Positions 16,901-27,800 of a stretch of 45,408 nt of DNA are shown piece by piece. Both the position numbers and the translations under genes were made by a program. The notes below the pieces were generated by a model. That model did no database searches, was not told the origin of the DNA, and was given only the letters and a program-made list of their open reading frames with translations. Within the stretch, counting starts at the first letter, position 1. Every line of letters starts with the position of its first letter. Source of the stretch: Streptosporangiaceae bacterium (GTDB taxonomy: Bacteria > Actinomycetota > Actinomycetes > Streptosporangiales > Streptosporangiaceae); NCBI GenBank assembly GCA_025964695.1, contig JAOPYK010000086.1, positions 1-45,408 of the forward strand. Reading direction: 5' to 3'.

Positions 16901-19900
16901 GTCCAGCACGATCCGCGCCGTGCCCTCCGGCAGCACCCGCGCGGCAGCGGTCACGGTGACCACCAGGGCGGGCTTGGAATCCGCGAGCATGTAGGCGATC
17001 CGGTCCGCCGGGTAGTCCGGGTCGATCGGCACATAAGCCGCGCCGGTCTTGAGCACCGCCAGGATCGCGACCACCAGGTCCGCCGAGCGCGGCAGCGCCA
17101 GCGCCACGAACCGCTCCGGGCCGGCCCCGCGCGAGACCAGCGACCGGGCCAGCCGGTTCGCCGCGGCGTTGAGCTCGGCATAGGTCAGCGAGGTGCCCTC
17201 GAAGGTCACCGCAGGCGCGCCGGGGGTCTGTGCGGCCTGAGCCTCGAAGCGCGAGGTGAGGGTGGCGTTGTCGAACGCGGGGGCGGCGCCGCCGGCCCAG
17301 TCCCCGAGGATGGCACGGCGCTCGGCCCGCTCCAGCAGGTCGTGCGCGCCGATCGGGGCGTCGGGGTCGTCGGCGAGGGCCCGGATGAAACGCTGGAAAC
17401 GGGAGGCGATCGACTCGGCGGTGGCCGGGTCGAACAGGTCCAGCGCGTACTCCAGCTCGCCGGCCAGGCCGGCCGGCGTGCCGTCCTCGTTCCGCGTCTC
17501 CTCCAGATAGAGGGACAGGTCGAACTTGGCCGCGCCGGTACCGAGCTCCAGCGGGGCCACGGTGAGCCCGCCGACCTCGACACTGGCCGGGGGGTTGTTC
17601 TGGAAGCTCAGCACCACCTGGAACAGCGGGTGCCGGGACATCGACCGGGCCGGGTTGAGAGCCTCGACAAGCCGCTCGAACGGCACGTCCTGGTGCGCGT
17701 AGGCGGTCAGGTCGGTCTCCCGCACGCGGCCGATCAGCTCACGGAACGAAGGGTCACCGGAGGTGTCGGTGCGCAGCACCAGGCTGTTGACGAACATGCC
17801 GACCAAGTCGTCGAGCGCCTCGTCGGTACGGCCGGCCACCGGCGAGCCGATCGGTATGTCCGTGCCCGCGCCCAGCCGGGTCAGCAGGGCCGCGTAGGCG
17901 GCCTGCACCACCATGAACAGGCTCGACTGCGATTCGCGGGCCAGCTCGGCCAGTGCCCCGTGGGTGCCCGCGGGCAGCGTGAACGGGACGGTGGCACCCC
18001 GGTAGGAGGCCTCGGCGGAACGGGCCCGGTCGGCGGGAAGCTCGATCTGGTCCGGCAACCCCGCCAGGCTCGCCCGCCAGAACGCCAGCTGCCGGGAGAT
18101 CAGGCTCTCCGGATCCTCCTCCGAGCCGAACAGCTCCCGCTGCCACAACGCGTAGTCCGCGTACTGGACCGGCAACTGCGCCCATTCGGGGGCCTGTCGG
18201 GCACGCCGGGCCGCGTACGCGGTGACGACGTCCCGGGCCAGCGGGGCCATCGACCAGCCGTCACCGGCGATGTGGTGCAGGACCAGCAGCAGCACGTGCA
18301 CCGGGGTCCCGGTCTCGTCCGGCCCCAGGTCCAGCAGACTGACCCGCAGCGGGATCTCGACCGACAGGTCGAAGCCCTGTCCGGCCGCGGCGGCCAGCGC
18401 CATCGGCAGCTGCGCCTCGGTGGCCGCGACGATGTCCAGCTTCGGCCGGGCCGCCGCCGGGTCCAGGATCAGCTGCCGGGCGGTGCCCGCGCGGTCCGGG
18501 AAGATGGTTCGCAGCGACTCGTGCCGGGCGATCACGTCGGCGAGGGCCTCGCGCATCGCCTCGTGGTCGAGCGGACCGGTGAGCCTGAGCGGGATCGGCA
18601 TGTTGTAGGTCGCCGACCGTCCCTCGAACCGGTTGAGGAACCACTGCCGCTGCTGGGCGTACGACAGGGGGACGACCTCGGGCCGTTCCCGGCGTACCAG
18701 CGCGGGACGGGCGGTACCGGTGGACTCGGCGAGCCGGCCGGCCAGCCCGGCCACCGTCGGCGCCTCGAAGAGGCTGCGAATGCTCAGCTCGGCGCCCAGT
18801 GCGCTGCGCACCCTGCTGACCAGCCGGGTCGCGGTGAGCGAGTCGCCGCCGAGCTCGAAGAAGTCGTCGTCCACCCCGACCCGGGGCAGTCCGAGGATCT
18901 CCGCGAACACCCCGCAGAGGATCTCCTGCTGCGGGGTCCGCGGGGCGCGGCTCTCCAGCGTCCTCGCGTCGGGTGCGGGCAGCGCGGCACGGTCCAGCTT
19001 CCCGTTGACGGTGAGCGGCAGTTCCGCCAGCCCCACGAAGAGCGGCACCATGTAGCCGGGCAGTCGTTCCGCCGCGTACCGCCGCAGCTCCACGCCGTCG
19101 ACCAGGTTCGCGGGGAGGTTCGCGGGGAGGTCCGGAGACGCGGCCGGGACGACGTAGGCGACGAGACGCTGCTCGCCGGGCCGGTCCTCACGGACCACGA
19201 CGGCGACCTGCGCCACCGCCTCGTGCCCGGTCAGCACGTCCTCGATCTCACCGGGCTCGATGCGGTATCCGCGGATCTTCACCTGGCCGTCGGCCCGGCC
19301 CAGGTACTCGATGGACCCGTCCGGCAGCCGGCGGCCCAGGTCACCCGTGCGGTACATCCGCTCACCGGGTCCGCCGTAGGGGTCGGCGACGAAGCGCTGG
19401 CCGGTCAGGGACGGCCGGCCGAAGTAGCCGCGGGCCACCTGGTTCCCGGCCAGGTAGAGCTCTCCCGCGACGCCGTCGGGCACGGGCTGGAGCGCGGCGT
19501 CCAGGAGATAGGCGCGGGTGCCCGGGATCGGGCCGCCCATATTGGGCCGCACCCCGGCGGTGAGCCGCCGGTTCAGGCTGTCGATGGTGAACTCGGTCGG
19601 GCCGTAGAAGTTGCGCACCGTGGTGGCGGGCAGCTCGCACAGGTCGTTCCAGAGCGCTTCGCCGATGGCCTCACCGCCGAGCAGCAGCAGTCCCGGCACG
19701 TGACGCCCCTCGTCGAGGATGCCGAGCTCGCGCAGCGACCGGAAGTGCGACGGCGTGGTGTTGACCAGGTCGATGCGGGTCCGTGCCACGTAGTCGGTGA
19801 ACGCCGCGCCGTCCCGTCGGGTGGCGTCGTCGATGACGTGCAGCTCGCAGCCGCTCATCATCCACAGCAGGCCCATCCACGAGGTGTCGAAGGAGAACGA

Positions 19901-21856
19901 CGCGGTGTGCGCGATCCGCAGCCGCCGCCTCGCCGCCGCCAGTTCGGGGTCGATGAAGGTGCGGCGGTGTGCCTCGAAGTAGCTGGCCACGTTGCGGTGC
20001 GGGACGAGCACGCCCTTCGGCCGGCCGGTCGAGCCCGAGGTGTAGATCACGTAGGCGGCATGGCCCGGCAGCAGCGGGCGGACCCGGTCGGCGTCGGTCA
20101 GGTTCGCGGCGGGCGGGCCGGGCCGCCCGTCCAGGGACAGCCGGCCGGCGACGTCCGGGACCAGGCCGCCCTCGGTGATCACCAGGGCCGGGCGGGAGTC
20201 TTCGAGCATGAACGCGATGCGATCCGCCGGGTACTCCGGGTCGATCGGCACGTACGCGGCGCCCGCCTTGAGCACGGCCAGCAGCGCGACCACCAGGCCG
20301 GCGCCGCGCGGCAGCACCAGCGCGACCCGGTCCTCCGGGCCGGCGCCCCGGACGACGAGGTCGCGGGCGAGCCGGTTGGCGCGGCCGTTGAGCTCGGCGA
20401 AGGTCATCGTGGCGCCGTCGGACACCAGCGCCGTGTCGTGCGGGGTCCGGGCGGCCTGGGTCTCGAAGAGCTCCGGCAGGGTCGGCCGCGGCGGTTCCAT
20501 TGCGGTGTCGTTCCGCTCCGCCAGGGAACGCCGCTCCGTCTCGTCCAGCAGGCCGACGCGACCGGCGGGCTGGTCCGCGTCCGCCGCGAACGCCTCCAGG
20601 AACCGGCCGACCCGGGCCAGCAGCCGCTCGGCGACCTCCCGCTCGTACACGTCGGGCCGGTAGTTCAGCCGCAACGACAGCCGGGCGCCCGGCAGCGCGA
20701 CCAGGGACAGCGGAAAGTGCGTGGCGTCGTGCGACTGGACGCCGGTCAGCCGGACCCCGTTCAGGGAGCCGTCCATCGTGGCGGGGTCGAAGGGGTAGTT
20801 CTCCAGCACCGTCATGGTGTCGAACAGCACACCGTGCCCGCTGACCCGCTGGATCTCGGTCAGCCCCACGTGGTGGTGGGCCAGCAGCTCGGACTGCTCC
20901 TCCTGGAGCCGTTCGAACACCTCGGCCAGGGAGTCCCCCGGCCGGGCGCGGACCCGGATCGGGATCGTGTTGATGAAGAGCCCCACCATCTGCTCGACGC
21001 CCGGCAGCTCCGGGGGGCGCCCCGACACGGTCGAGCCGAACACCACGTCCTCGCGGCCTGTCAGCCTCCCGACGACCAGCCCCCACGCGCCCTGCACCGC
21101 CGTACTGAGCGTGACGCCGTGGCGGCGCGCGACCTTGGTCAGCCGGGTGGTCAGCGCCTCCTGGAGTTCGAGGACGGTCTGTTGCGGGGCCACCGGGTGC
21201 CGTCCCGCGGTCTCCGGGGCGACCAGTGTGGGCTCGTCGAATCCGGCCAGCGCGTCCCGCCACGCGGCGGTGGCGGCGCCGGTGTCCTGCCTGGCGAGCC
21301 AGCCGAGATAGTTCTTGTACGGGGTCGGGCGCGGCAGACCGGAGTCGTGGCCGCCCTGGACGTACAACGCGAACAGCTCGGTGGCCAGCACCGGCATCGA
21401 CCAGCCGTCGAGCAGGATGTGGTGGTTGGTCAGGATCAGCCGGTAGCGCCGTTCCGGCAGCCGGACGAGCACGAACCGCAGCAGTGGCGGGCTGGTGAGG
21501 TCGAAGGGCCGGGCCCGTTCCCGTTCCACCCGCCGATCGGCCTCGGCCTCGGGGTCGGCCGCCCCGGTCAGGTCGGCCTCCTCCCAGGGCAGTTCGACAT
21601 GGCGTGGGATGACCTGGACCGGACGGCTCAGGTCCTCGTGCCAGAACGCGGCCCGCAGGTTGGGATGACGCCGCAGCAGGGTCTGGGCCGCCGTCCGCAG
21701 CGCGGTGGCGTCCAGCGGCCCCTCCATCCCGAGGACCAGCTGGGAGGTGTAGATGTCCGAGGTGCCGGGGTCCAACAGTGCGTGGAAGAAGAAGCCCTGC
21801 TGCAGCGGCGACAGCGGCAGGATGTCCTCGAGGTCCGTGGGGGGCGGGGCGTTCAC
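13946..21856 (-). CDS. NRPS-2: two modules, C-A-T-C-A-T-E (X, then D-Thr)
   Basis: 2636 aa; GTG at 21856 overlaps the NRPS-1 stop (GTGA) and has GGAGG eight bases upstream, so I prefer it to the ATG five codons earlier. Module 4: C (about 8-450, HHILLDG 145-151, DCL-looking), A (about 458-965), T (Ser1006). Its specificity residues (657, 658, 661, 699, 725, 727, 750, 758, 759, 953) read DTMNLGFIDK, not one I can assign. Module 5: C (about 1060-1515, HHIAGDG 1194-1200, LCL-looking), A (about 1530-2045) with DFWNVGMVHK (1735, 1736, 1739, 1778, 1805, 1807, 1833, 1841, 1842, 2033), one residue from the classical Thr code, T (Ser2087) and a C-terminal E domain (about 2138-2600, HHLVVDG present). 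Predicted to add L-X then D-(allo-)Thr. The A-domain core IELGE reads IEPGE in module 4. Confidence 0.95.
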   Translation of the reverse strand: MNAPPPTDLEDILPLSPLQQGFFFHALLDPGTSDIYTSQLVLGMEGPLDATALRTAAQTLLRRHPNLRAAFWHEDLSRPVQVIPRHVELPWEEADLTGAADPEAEADRRVERERARPFDLTSPPLLRFVLVRLPERRYRLILTNHHILLDGWSMPVLATELFALYVQGGHDSGLPRPTPYKNYLGWLARQDTGAATAAWRDALAGFDEPTLVAPETAGRHPVAPQQTVLELQEALTTRLTKVARRHGVTLSTAVQGAWGLVVGRLTGREDVVFGSTVSGRPPELPGVEQMVGLFINTIPIRVRARPGDSLAEVFERLQEEQSELLAHHHVGLTEIQRVSGHGVLFDTMTVLENYPFDPATMDGSLNGVRLTGVQSHDATHFPLSLVALPGARLSLRLNYRPDVYEREVAERLLARVGRFLEAFAADADQPAGRVGLLDETERRSLAERNDTAMEPPRPTLPELFETQAARTPHDTALVSDGATMTFAELNGRANRLARDLVVRGAGPEDRVALVLPRGAGLVVALLAVLKAGAAYVPIDPEYPADRIAFMLEDSRPALVITEGGLVPDVAGRLSLDGRPGPPAANLTDADRVRPLLPGHAAYVIYTSGSTGRPKGVLVPHRNVASYFEAHRRTFIDPELAAARRRLRIAHTASFSFDTSWMGLLWMMSGCELHVIDDATRRDGAAFTDYVARTRIDLVNTTPSHFRSLRELGILDEGRHVPGLLLLGGEAIGEALWNDLCELPATTVRNFYGPTEFTIDSLNRRLTAGVRPNMGGPIPGTRAYLLDAALQPVPDGVAGELYLAGNQVARGYFGRPSLTGQRFVADPYGGPGERMYRTGDLGRRLPDGSIEYLGRADGQVKIRGYRIEPGEIEDVLTGHEAVAQVAVVVREDRPGEQRLVAYVVPAASPDLPANLPANLVDGVELRRYAAERLPGYMVPLFVGLAELPLTVNGKLDRAALPAPDARTLESRAPRTPQQEILCGVFAEILGLPRVGVDDDFFELGGDSLTATRLVSRVRSALGAELSIRSLFEAPTVAGLAGRLAESTGTARPALVRRERPEVVPLSYAQQRQWFLNRFEGRSATYNMPIPLRLTGPLDHEAMREALADVIARHESLRTIFPDRAGTARQLILDPAAARPKLDIVAATEAQLPMALAAAAGQGFDLSVEIPLRVSLLDLGPDETGTPVHVLLLVLHHIAGDGWSMAPLARDVVTAYAARRARQAPEWAQLPVQYADYALWQRELFGSEEDPESLISRQLAFWRASLAGLPDQIELPADRARSAEASYRGATVPFTLPAGTHGALAELARESQSSLFMVVQAAYAALLTRLGAGTDIPIGSPVAGRTDEALDDLVGMFVNSLVLRTDTSGDPSFRELIGRVRETDLTAYAHQDVPFERLVEALNPARSMSRHPLFQVVLSFQNNPPASVEVGGLTVAPLELGTGAAKFDLSLYLEETRNEDGTPAGLAGELEYALDLFDPATAESIASRFQRFIRALADDPDAPIGAHDLLERAERRAILGDWAGGAAPAFDNATLTSRFEAQAAQTPGAPAVTFEGTSLTYAELNAAANRLARSLVSRGAGPERFVALALPRSADLVVAILAVLKTGAAYVPIDPDYPADRIAYMLADSKPALVVTVTAAARVLPEGTARIVLDGPQTPEGFADTDLTDTDLTDTDRAAPSLPDHPAYVIYTSGSTGRPKGVVVPHANVVRLMRATEEHFSFGAGDVWTLFHSFAFDFSVWELWGPLLYGGRVVVVPFATSRSPRDFLGLLAAERVTVLNQTPSAFYQLMAADRDDPGLDLALRYVVFGGEALELGRLQDWYSRHPEDAPVLVNMYGITETTVHVSYVALDEVYCATASGSVIGRPIADLRTYVLDERLQPVPAGVVGELYVAGAGLARGYLGRPGLSAERFVADPFGAPGSRMYRSGDLARWRLGGSLEYFGRADQQVQLRGFRIELGEIEAALSRHETVTDVAVIAREDGPGDKRLVAYVVPAAGRAADPGELRRFVSEGLPDYMVPAAVVALDALPLTANGKLDRGALPAPDFAAGVSGRQPRTAAEETLAGLFAEVLGLERVGIDDGFFDLGGDSIIAIQLVARARQSGLVITPREVFQHQTVEELAAIALDAQDAGTVEAEAPGAGIGPVPATPIMRWFEHLDGPVDDYSQRMLLQVPPGLEPAELTAALQAVIDHHDLLRLRLDGTGDGRQYEVTAPGTVDATPLVSRVDIAGLDERALHAVLGEQARAARGRLDPAAGVTAQLVYLDAGPERSGRLLLTLHHLVVDGVSWRILLPDLVTAWAAVTAGRPVALEPVPTSFRRWAQRLVAEASEPARVAEITLWREILQTPDPDLGGRPLDPALDIFGTEGHLTLTLPAEVTEPLLSSVPTAFHGRVNDVLLTGLALAMAEWRRRRGMAERSAVVLELEGHGREEIIPGVDLSRTIGWFTSIFPVRLDAGDTDWAEVRAGGQTVGTAIKRVKEQLRDLPDNGIGYGLLRYLNPRTAAELEGFRTPQLAFNYLGRVSAPEATDWSPASAAESEALGGGHDRRLGLPHAVEVNCHTRDTAGGPRLEATWSWASGLFAAGEAELLGTLWFEALRGLVLHGAQEGAGGFTPSDLSLVEIGQDELDELAAELDEWELE
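16836..16875. repeat. 15-bp tandem repeat inside the module-5 A domain
   Basis: Unit TCGGTGTCGGTCAAG (plus strand) is present 2.7 times, in frame, giving [13 protein letters not shown] at residues 1662-1674 of NRPS-2. It lies in the variable linker before the A3 phosphate loop, where extra residues are tolerated. Confidence 0.9.
19104..19127. repeat. 12-bp tandem repeat inside the module-4 A domain
   Basis: Two perfect copies of AGGTTCGCGGGG encode a repeated PANL in the C-terminal A subdomain of NRPS-2 (residues about 911-918), in a loop after the YVVPAA strand. Confidence 0.85.
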
Positions 21857-24800
21857 TTCTTGTTCCTCCACGCGGCCTGCAACTTGTCGATCTCGCCCTG
21901 GTCCAGGTCCACGAGCAGGTCGGAGGGGGTGAACCCGCCGATCTGCTTGGTCTGGTCGCCGGTCACATGGGCGACCAGGCCCCGCAGCGCGTCGAACCAG
22001 ACGCCGGCCAGCTCACGGATCTCGGCCTCGTCGAGCACTCCCTCCGGCCAGGTCCAGGTGGCCCTGAGCTCGGGACCGCCCGGCAGGTCGTGCGTGATGG
22101 CGTTGATCTCGATGGCGTGGGCCACCGGCATCCGGGGGTCCTCGCCGGCCGGCAGTTCCTCGGCGGCGAGGCTCCAGTCGCCCTCTCCGCCGGGGGTGAT
22201 CCGGCCCAGGTAGTTGAAGGCGATCTGCGGCTCGGGGAGGTCCTCGAGCTCCTCCGCCGTCTGCGGGTTCATGTAGCGGAGCAGGCCGTAGCCGATCCCG
22301 TTGTCGGGGATCTCCCTCAGCTGCTCCTTGACCCGCTTGAAGGCGGTGCCGACGGCCTGGCCACCGGACTGGACCTCGGCCCAGTCGATGGTCCCGGCGT
22401 CGAGCCGGACCGGGTGGATGCTGGTGAACCAGCCGGCGGTCCGGGACAGTTCCACGCTCGGGAAGATCTCCTCGCGGCCGTGTCCCTCCAGGTCGATGAG
22501 CACGCCGCTGCCGCGCCCGCCGCCGGTGCGACGCCAGTGGGACACCGCGAGGGCCAGACCGGTGAGCAGCGCGTCGTTGATCCGGCCGTGGAAGGCCGCG
22601 GGCACCTCGGTCAGCACCTGCTCGGTGATCTCCGCGGGCAGCGTAAGCGAGAGGCGTCGCGTCCGTGCGGCGAGGTCCACCCTCGGGTCGAGGCGGCGCC
22701 GGCCCAGCCTGGGGTTGGTCCCCTCCAGCATCTCGACCCAGGTCTCCAGTTCCGCCACCCGGTCCGGTGCGGAGGCTTCGGCGACAAGCCGCTGCGCCCA
22801 CCTGCGGAAGGAGGTGGCGACGGGGGCGAGCGCGACCGGCTGACCGGCCGCCCGCGCCGCCCAGGCGGTGACCAGGTCCGGCAGCAGGATCCGCCAGGAC
22901 ACGCCGTCCACCACCAGGTGGTGCAGCACCGCCAGGAGCCGTCCCGGGGCGTCCGGACCGGCGTCCAGCCAGACGAGCCGGACCATCACGCCGGCGGCCG
23001 GGTCGAGCCCGTTCCGTGCGAGGTCCGCCTGCTCGGTGACGACCCTGGCCACCTGATCGGCGTTCAGCCCGGCGATGTCCGCGCGGCCGATCAGTTCCCC
23101 GGCGGGTACGGCCCCGGCCGGCTGGACCACCGGCTGCCAGGCTCCGTCGTCCGCGTGGTCGAGCCGGAGCCGGAGCACGTCGTGGTGGTCGACGAGGTCC
23201 CGCAGCGCCCCGGCGAGATGGCCGAGGTCGAGACCGCCAGGTGTGCGGAGCAGCACGGACTGGTGGAACGCGCCCATCTCGCCGCCGCGCTCCCGCAGCC
23301 AGTGCATGATCGGCGTGGCCGGTACCGGGCCGGCCCCGGTGCCGGGCGGCTCCGCCGGGGCGGCCGTGTCGCCGGCGGCCTGCGCGATCGCGGCCAGTTC
23401 CGCGACGGTCTGGTGCTGGAAGACCTCGCGCGGTGAGATGAGCAGGCCGGACTGACGTGCCCGGGACACGAGCTGGATGGCGATGATGGAGTCGCCGCCC
23501 AGGTCGAAGAAGCCGTCGTCGGCGCCGACCCGCTCCAGCCCGAGTACCTCGGCGAACAGCCCGGCCATGATCTGCTCACGCTCGGTTCGCGGCGCACGGG
23601 AGCCACCGGCCGCGGCGAAGTCGAGTGCGGGCAGCGCCCTGCGGTCCAGCTTCCCGTTGGCGGTCAGCGGGAGCGCGCCGAGCACGACGACGCCCGCCGG
23701 GACCATGTGGTCCGGCAGGTCCCGTGTCACGAACCGGCGCAGCTCGGCGCCGTCCGCCTCCTGTCCGGCCGCCGGCACCACATAGGCGACCAGGCGCTTG
23801 TCCCCTGGCCGGTCCTCACGGGCGATCACCGCAACGTCGGCGACCGAGGGGTGCCGCGCCAGCGAGGCCTCGATCTCGCCCAGCTCGATCCGGAACCCGC
23901 GCAGCTGTATCTGCTGGTCGGATCGGCCCAGGTAGTCCAGCCGCCCGTCCGGCAGCCACCGGCCGAGGTCCCCGGTCCGGTACATGCGCGTGCCGGGGTC
24001 GCCGAACGGGTCCGCGACGAACCGTTCGGCGCTGAGGCCGGGCCGGTTGAGGTAGCCGCGTGCCAGCCCGGCCCCGGCCACGTACAGCTCGCCGGTGACG
24101 CCGGGCGGCACCGGCTGCAGCCGTTCGTCCAGCACGTAGACACGCAGGTCGGGAATACCGACGCCGATCACGCTACCCGGTGCGAGCTGGCAGTACTCCC
24201 GGTCCAGCGCTATATAGGAGACGTGCACGGTGGTTTCGGTGATCCCGTACATGTTGACCAGGACGGGGGAGTCGTCGCCGTGCCGGGAGTACCAGTCCTC
24301 CAGCCGGCCGAGCTCGAGCGCCTCGCCGCCGAACACCACGTACCGCAGGGCCAGGTCCAGCCTCGGGTTGTCCCGGTCGGCGGCCATCAGCTGGTAGAAG
24401 GCCGACGGGGTCTGGTTCAGCACGGTGACCCGCTCCGCCGCCAGCAGCGCCAGGAAGTCCTCCGGCGACCTGCTGGTCAGATACGGCACCACGACCAGCC
24501 GGCCGCCGTGCAGGAGCGGCCCCCACAGCTCCCACACCGAGAAGTCGAAGGCGAACGAGTGGAACAGCGTCCACACCTCGTCCGGACCGAAGGCGAACCA
24601 GTCCTGCGTGGCGGACATCAGCCGAACCACGTTGCGGTGCGGGACGACCACTCCCTTGGGTCTTCCGGTCGACCCCGACGTGTAGATCACGTACGCCGGG
24701 TGATCGGCTGACAGCGGGGTCGTGCGCTCGTCGTCGCGCAACCCGGTGTCCGGCCGGCCGGCCTGCGGAGCCTCGTTGAGCAGGAGGTCGAGCAGGAGCC

Positions 24801-27800
24801 GGGGCGTGCCCACGGGCAGCACTCCTGCCGAGGCGCTCGTGGTGACCGCCAGCACCGGCCGGGAATCCTCGATCATGTAGGCGATGCGGTCCGCCGGGTA
24901 GTCCGGGTCGACCGGGACGTACGCGGCGCCGGCCTTGAGCACGGCGAGGATCGTCACCACCAGCTCGGCGGAGCGCGGCAGCGCTACGGCGACGAACTGC
25001 TCGGGTCCCACCCCCCGCTCGACCAGGGTCCTGGCGAGGCGGTTCGACGCCGCATCCAGATCCGCGTACGTCATGGCGTCGAAGCCGTCTGTCTGCTCCC
25101 CGGGAGCGGCACGCAGGGCCACCGCGGCCGGGGTACGGGCCGCCTGGGCCTCGAACAGCGCGGGGATGGTGCCGGGTGAAGAGGGCTCCGGCCGTCCGGT
25201 GCCGGCCCACTCGGTCAGGATCCGGGTGCGTTCGGCACGATCGAGCACCTCGACCTCGCCGATCCGCAGACCGGGGTCCGACACCACCGCGGAGAGCAGC
25301 CGCTCGAAGCGCTCGACCAGCCGCCGTGCGGTGGACGCTTCGAACAGGTCCGTCGCGAACTCCAGTTCGCCGTCCAGCCCGGCCGGTCCGCCGCCGCCGA
25401 TGGTCCGCTCGGTGATCAGCATCAGCAGGTCGAACCGGGCGACTCCGACGTGCAACGGCTCCAGTTCCGCGCTGAAGCCGTCCAGCTCCACCTTGGCCTC
25501 GGGGTTGTTCTGGATGGTCAGCGCCACCTGGAACAGCGGGTGCCGGGCCATCGACCGGGCCGGGCTGAGCACCTCCACCAGGCGTTCGAACGGCATGTCC
25601 TGGTGGGCGTAGGCGGCCAGATCGGTCTCCCGGACCCGGGCCAGCAGCTCCCGGAAGGTCGGGTCGCCCGAGGTGTCGGTACGGAAGACGAGCATGTTGA
25701 CGAACATGCCGACCAGGTCGTCCAGCGCCTCGTCGGTACGGCCCGCGATGGGCGAGCCGATCGGCACGTCCGTGCCCGCGCCCAGCCTGGTGAGCAGCGC
25801 GGCGAAGGCCGCCTGCAGCACCATGAACACGCTGGTGCCGGTCTCCCCCGCCAGCGTCCGCACCCGCGCGTGCACGTCCTGGTCGAGCTGGAACCGGACG
25901 GAACCACCCCGGTGGCTCGCCTCGGCGGGCCGGACCCGGTCCGTGGGCAGCTCCAGCTGGTCCGGCAGCCCGGCCAGCGTCTCCCGCCAGTACGCCAGCT
26001 GCCGGGCGATCAGGCTCTCGGGCTCGTCCTCCGCGCCGAGCAGTTCCCGCTGCCACAGCGTGTAGTCGGCGTACTGCACCGGCAGCGGCGCCCACTCCGG
26101 GGACTCCCGGCGGACCCGTGCCGCGTAGGCCGTGATCACATCCCGGGCGAGCGGCGCCATCGACCAGCCGTCGCCGGCGACGTGGTGCATGACCAGCAAC
26201 ACCACGTGCATCGGCTCACCACGGTCGTTGTCCGGAAGCCGGAACAGGTGGGCGCGCACCGGCAGCTCGACGGAGATGTCGAAGCCGTGCCCGGCCGCCG
26301 CGCCCAGCGCCATCGGCAACCCGGCCTCGGTCGTCTCGGACACGAGCAGCTCGGGCCGGGCGAGCGCCGGGTCCAGGACGAGCTGCCTGGGCACACCACC
26401 GCTGTCCGGGAAGATCGTCCGCAGCGACTCGTGCCGCTCCACCACATCGGCCAGCGCGGCCGACAGCGCGGCGCGGTCGAGCGGGCCGGTGAGCCGCAGC
26501 GGGACCGGCATGTTGTAGGTCGCCGAGGGGCCCTCGAACCTGCCGAGGAACCACAGCCGCTGCTGGGCGAACGACAGCGGCAGCACGTCGGGGCGGTCGA
26601 CCGGGACCAGCGGCGGCCGGGCCGCCTCCTGCGCGGCGGCGAGCCAGTCGATCAGCCCGGCCACGGTGGGCGCCTCGAACAGCGCCCGGATCGGCAGTTC
26701 GACGCCCAGCGCGGACCTCAGCCTGCTCACCACCCGGGTGGCCAGCAGGGAGTCGCCGCCCAGCTCGAAGAAGCCGTCGTCGATGCCGATCCGGTCCAGT
26801 CCGAGCACTCCCGCGAAGACCTCGCAGACCAGCTCCTCCTGGGGGTCGCGCGGCCAGCGGGTGACCGGGGAGCCGGCGAACTCCGGGGCCGGCAGCGCCT
26901 TGCGGTTCAGCTTGCCGTTAGGGCTGAGCGGCAGGCTGCCCAGGACCAGGATCGCGGCCGGCACCATGTACTCGGGCAGGTCTGCGGCGAGCGACCGGCG
27001 CAGCCGCGCGGCGTCCAGGGCCGCCCCGTCGGCGGGCACCACGTAGGCGACCAGCCGCTTCTCTCCGGGTCCGTCCCCCCGCGCGACCACCGCGGCCTGA
27101 GCGACGCCCTGCAGGCGGCCCAGCGCGGCCTCGATCTCGCCGAGCTCGATGCGGAAACCGCGGATCTTCACCTGGAAATCGGCCCGGCCGATGTAGTCCA
27201 GCGCTCCGTCCGGCCGCCGGCGCACCAGGTCCCCGGTGCGGTACATCCGCTCGCCGGGCGCGCCGAAGGGGTCGGCGACGAAGCGTTCGGCGGTCAGGCC
27301 CGGGCGGTCGAGGTAGCCGCGGGCCAGTTGAACCCCGGCCAGGTAGAGCTCTCCGGCGACTCCCTGGGGCACCGGCTGCAGCCTCGAGTCGAGCACGTAC
27401 AGGCGGGTGTTCCACACCGGCCGGCCGATCGGGACGCTCGCCGCGCCCCGCTCCGGCCGGTGCTCCCAGTAGGAGACGTCCACCGATGCCTCGGTCGGGC
27501 CGTACAGGTTGTGCAGGTCGGCGTCCAGCGTGGCGCGGAACAGCTCGGCCAGCTCCAGCGGCAGGGCCTCCCCGCTGCAGACCACCCGGCGCAGGCTGGT
27601 GCAGTGCGCGGCCGACGCCTCGGCCAGGAAGACGGCCAGCATCGACGGCACGAAGTGGGCGGTGGTGATCCTCTCGGCCCGGATCAGCTCGGCCAGGTAG
27701 ACCGGGTCCTTGTGGCCCTCGGGGGCGGCGATCACCAGGGCGGCGCCCGCCTGCAGCGGCCAGAAGAACTCCCACACCGAGACGTCGAAACCGGCCGGCG

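Noticed and set aside
16667-22213. 5.5-kb plus-strand open frame opposite NRPS-2
   Set aside because: Same reason: mirror frame of a GC-rich NRPS gene, no ribosome site, no domain, and it runs through unrelated domains and a gene boundary on the minus strand.
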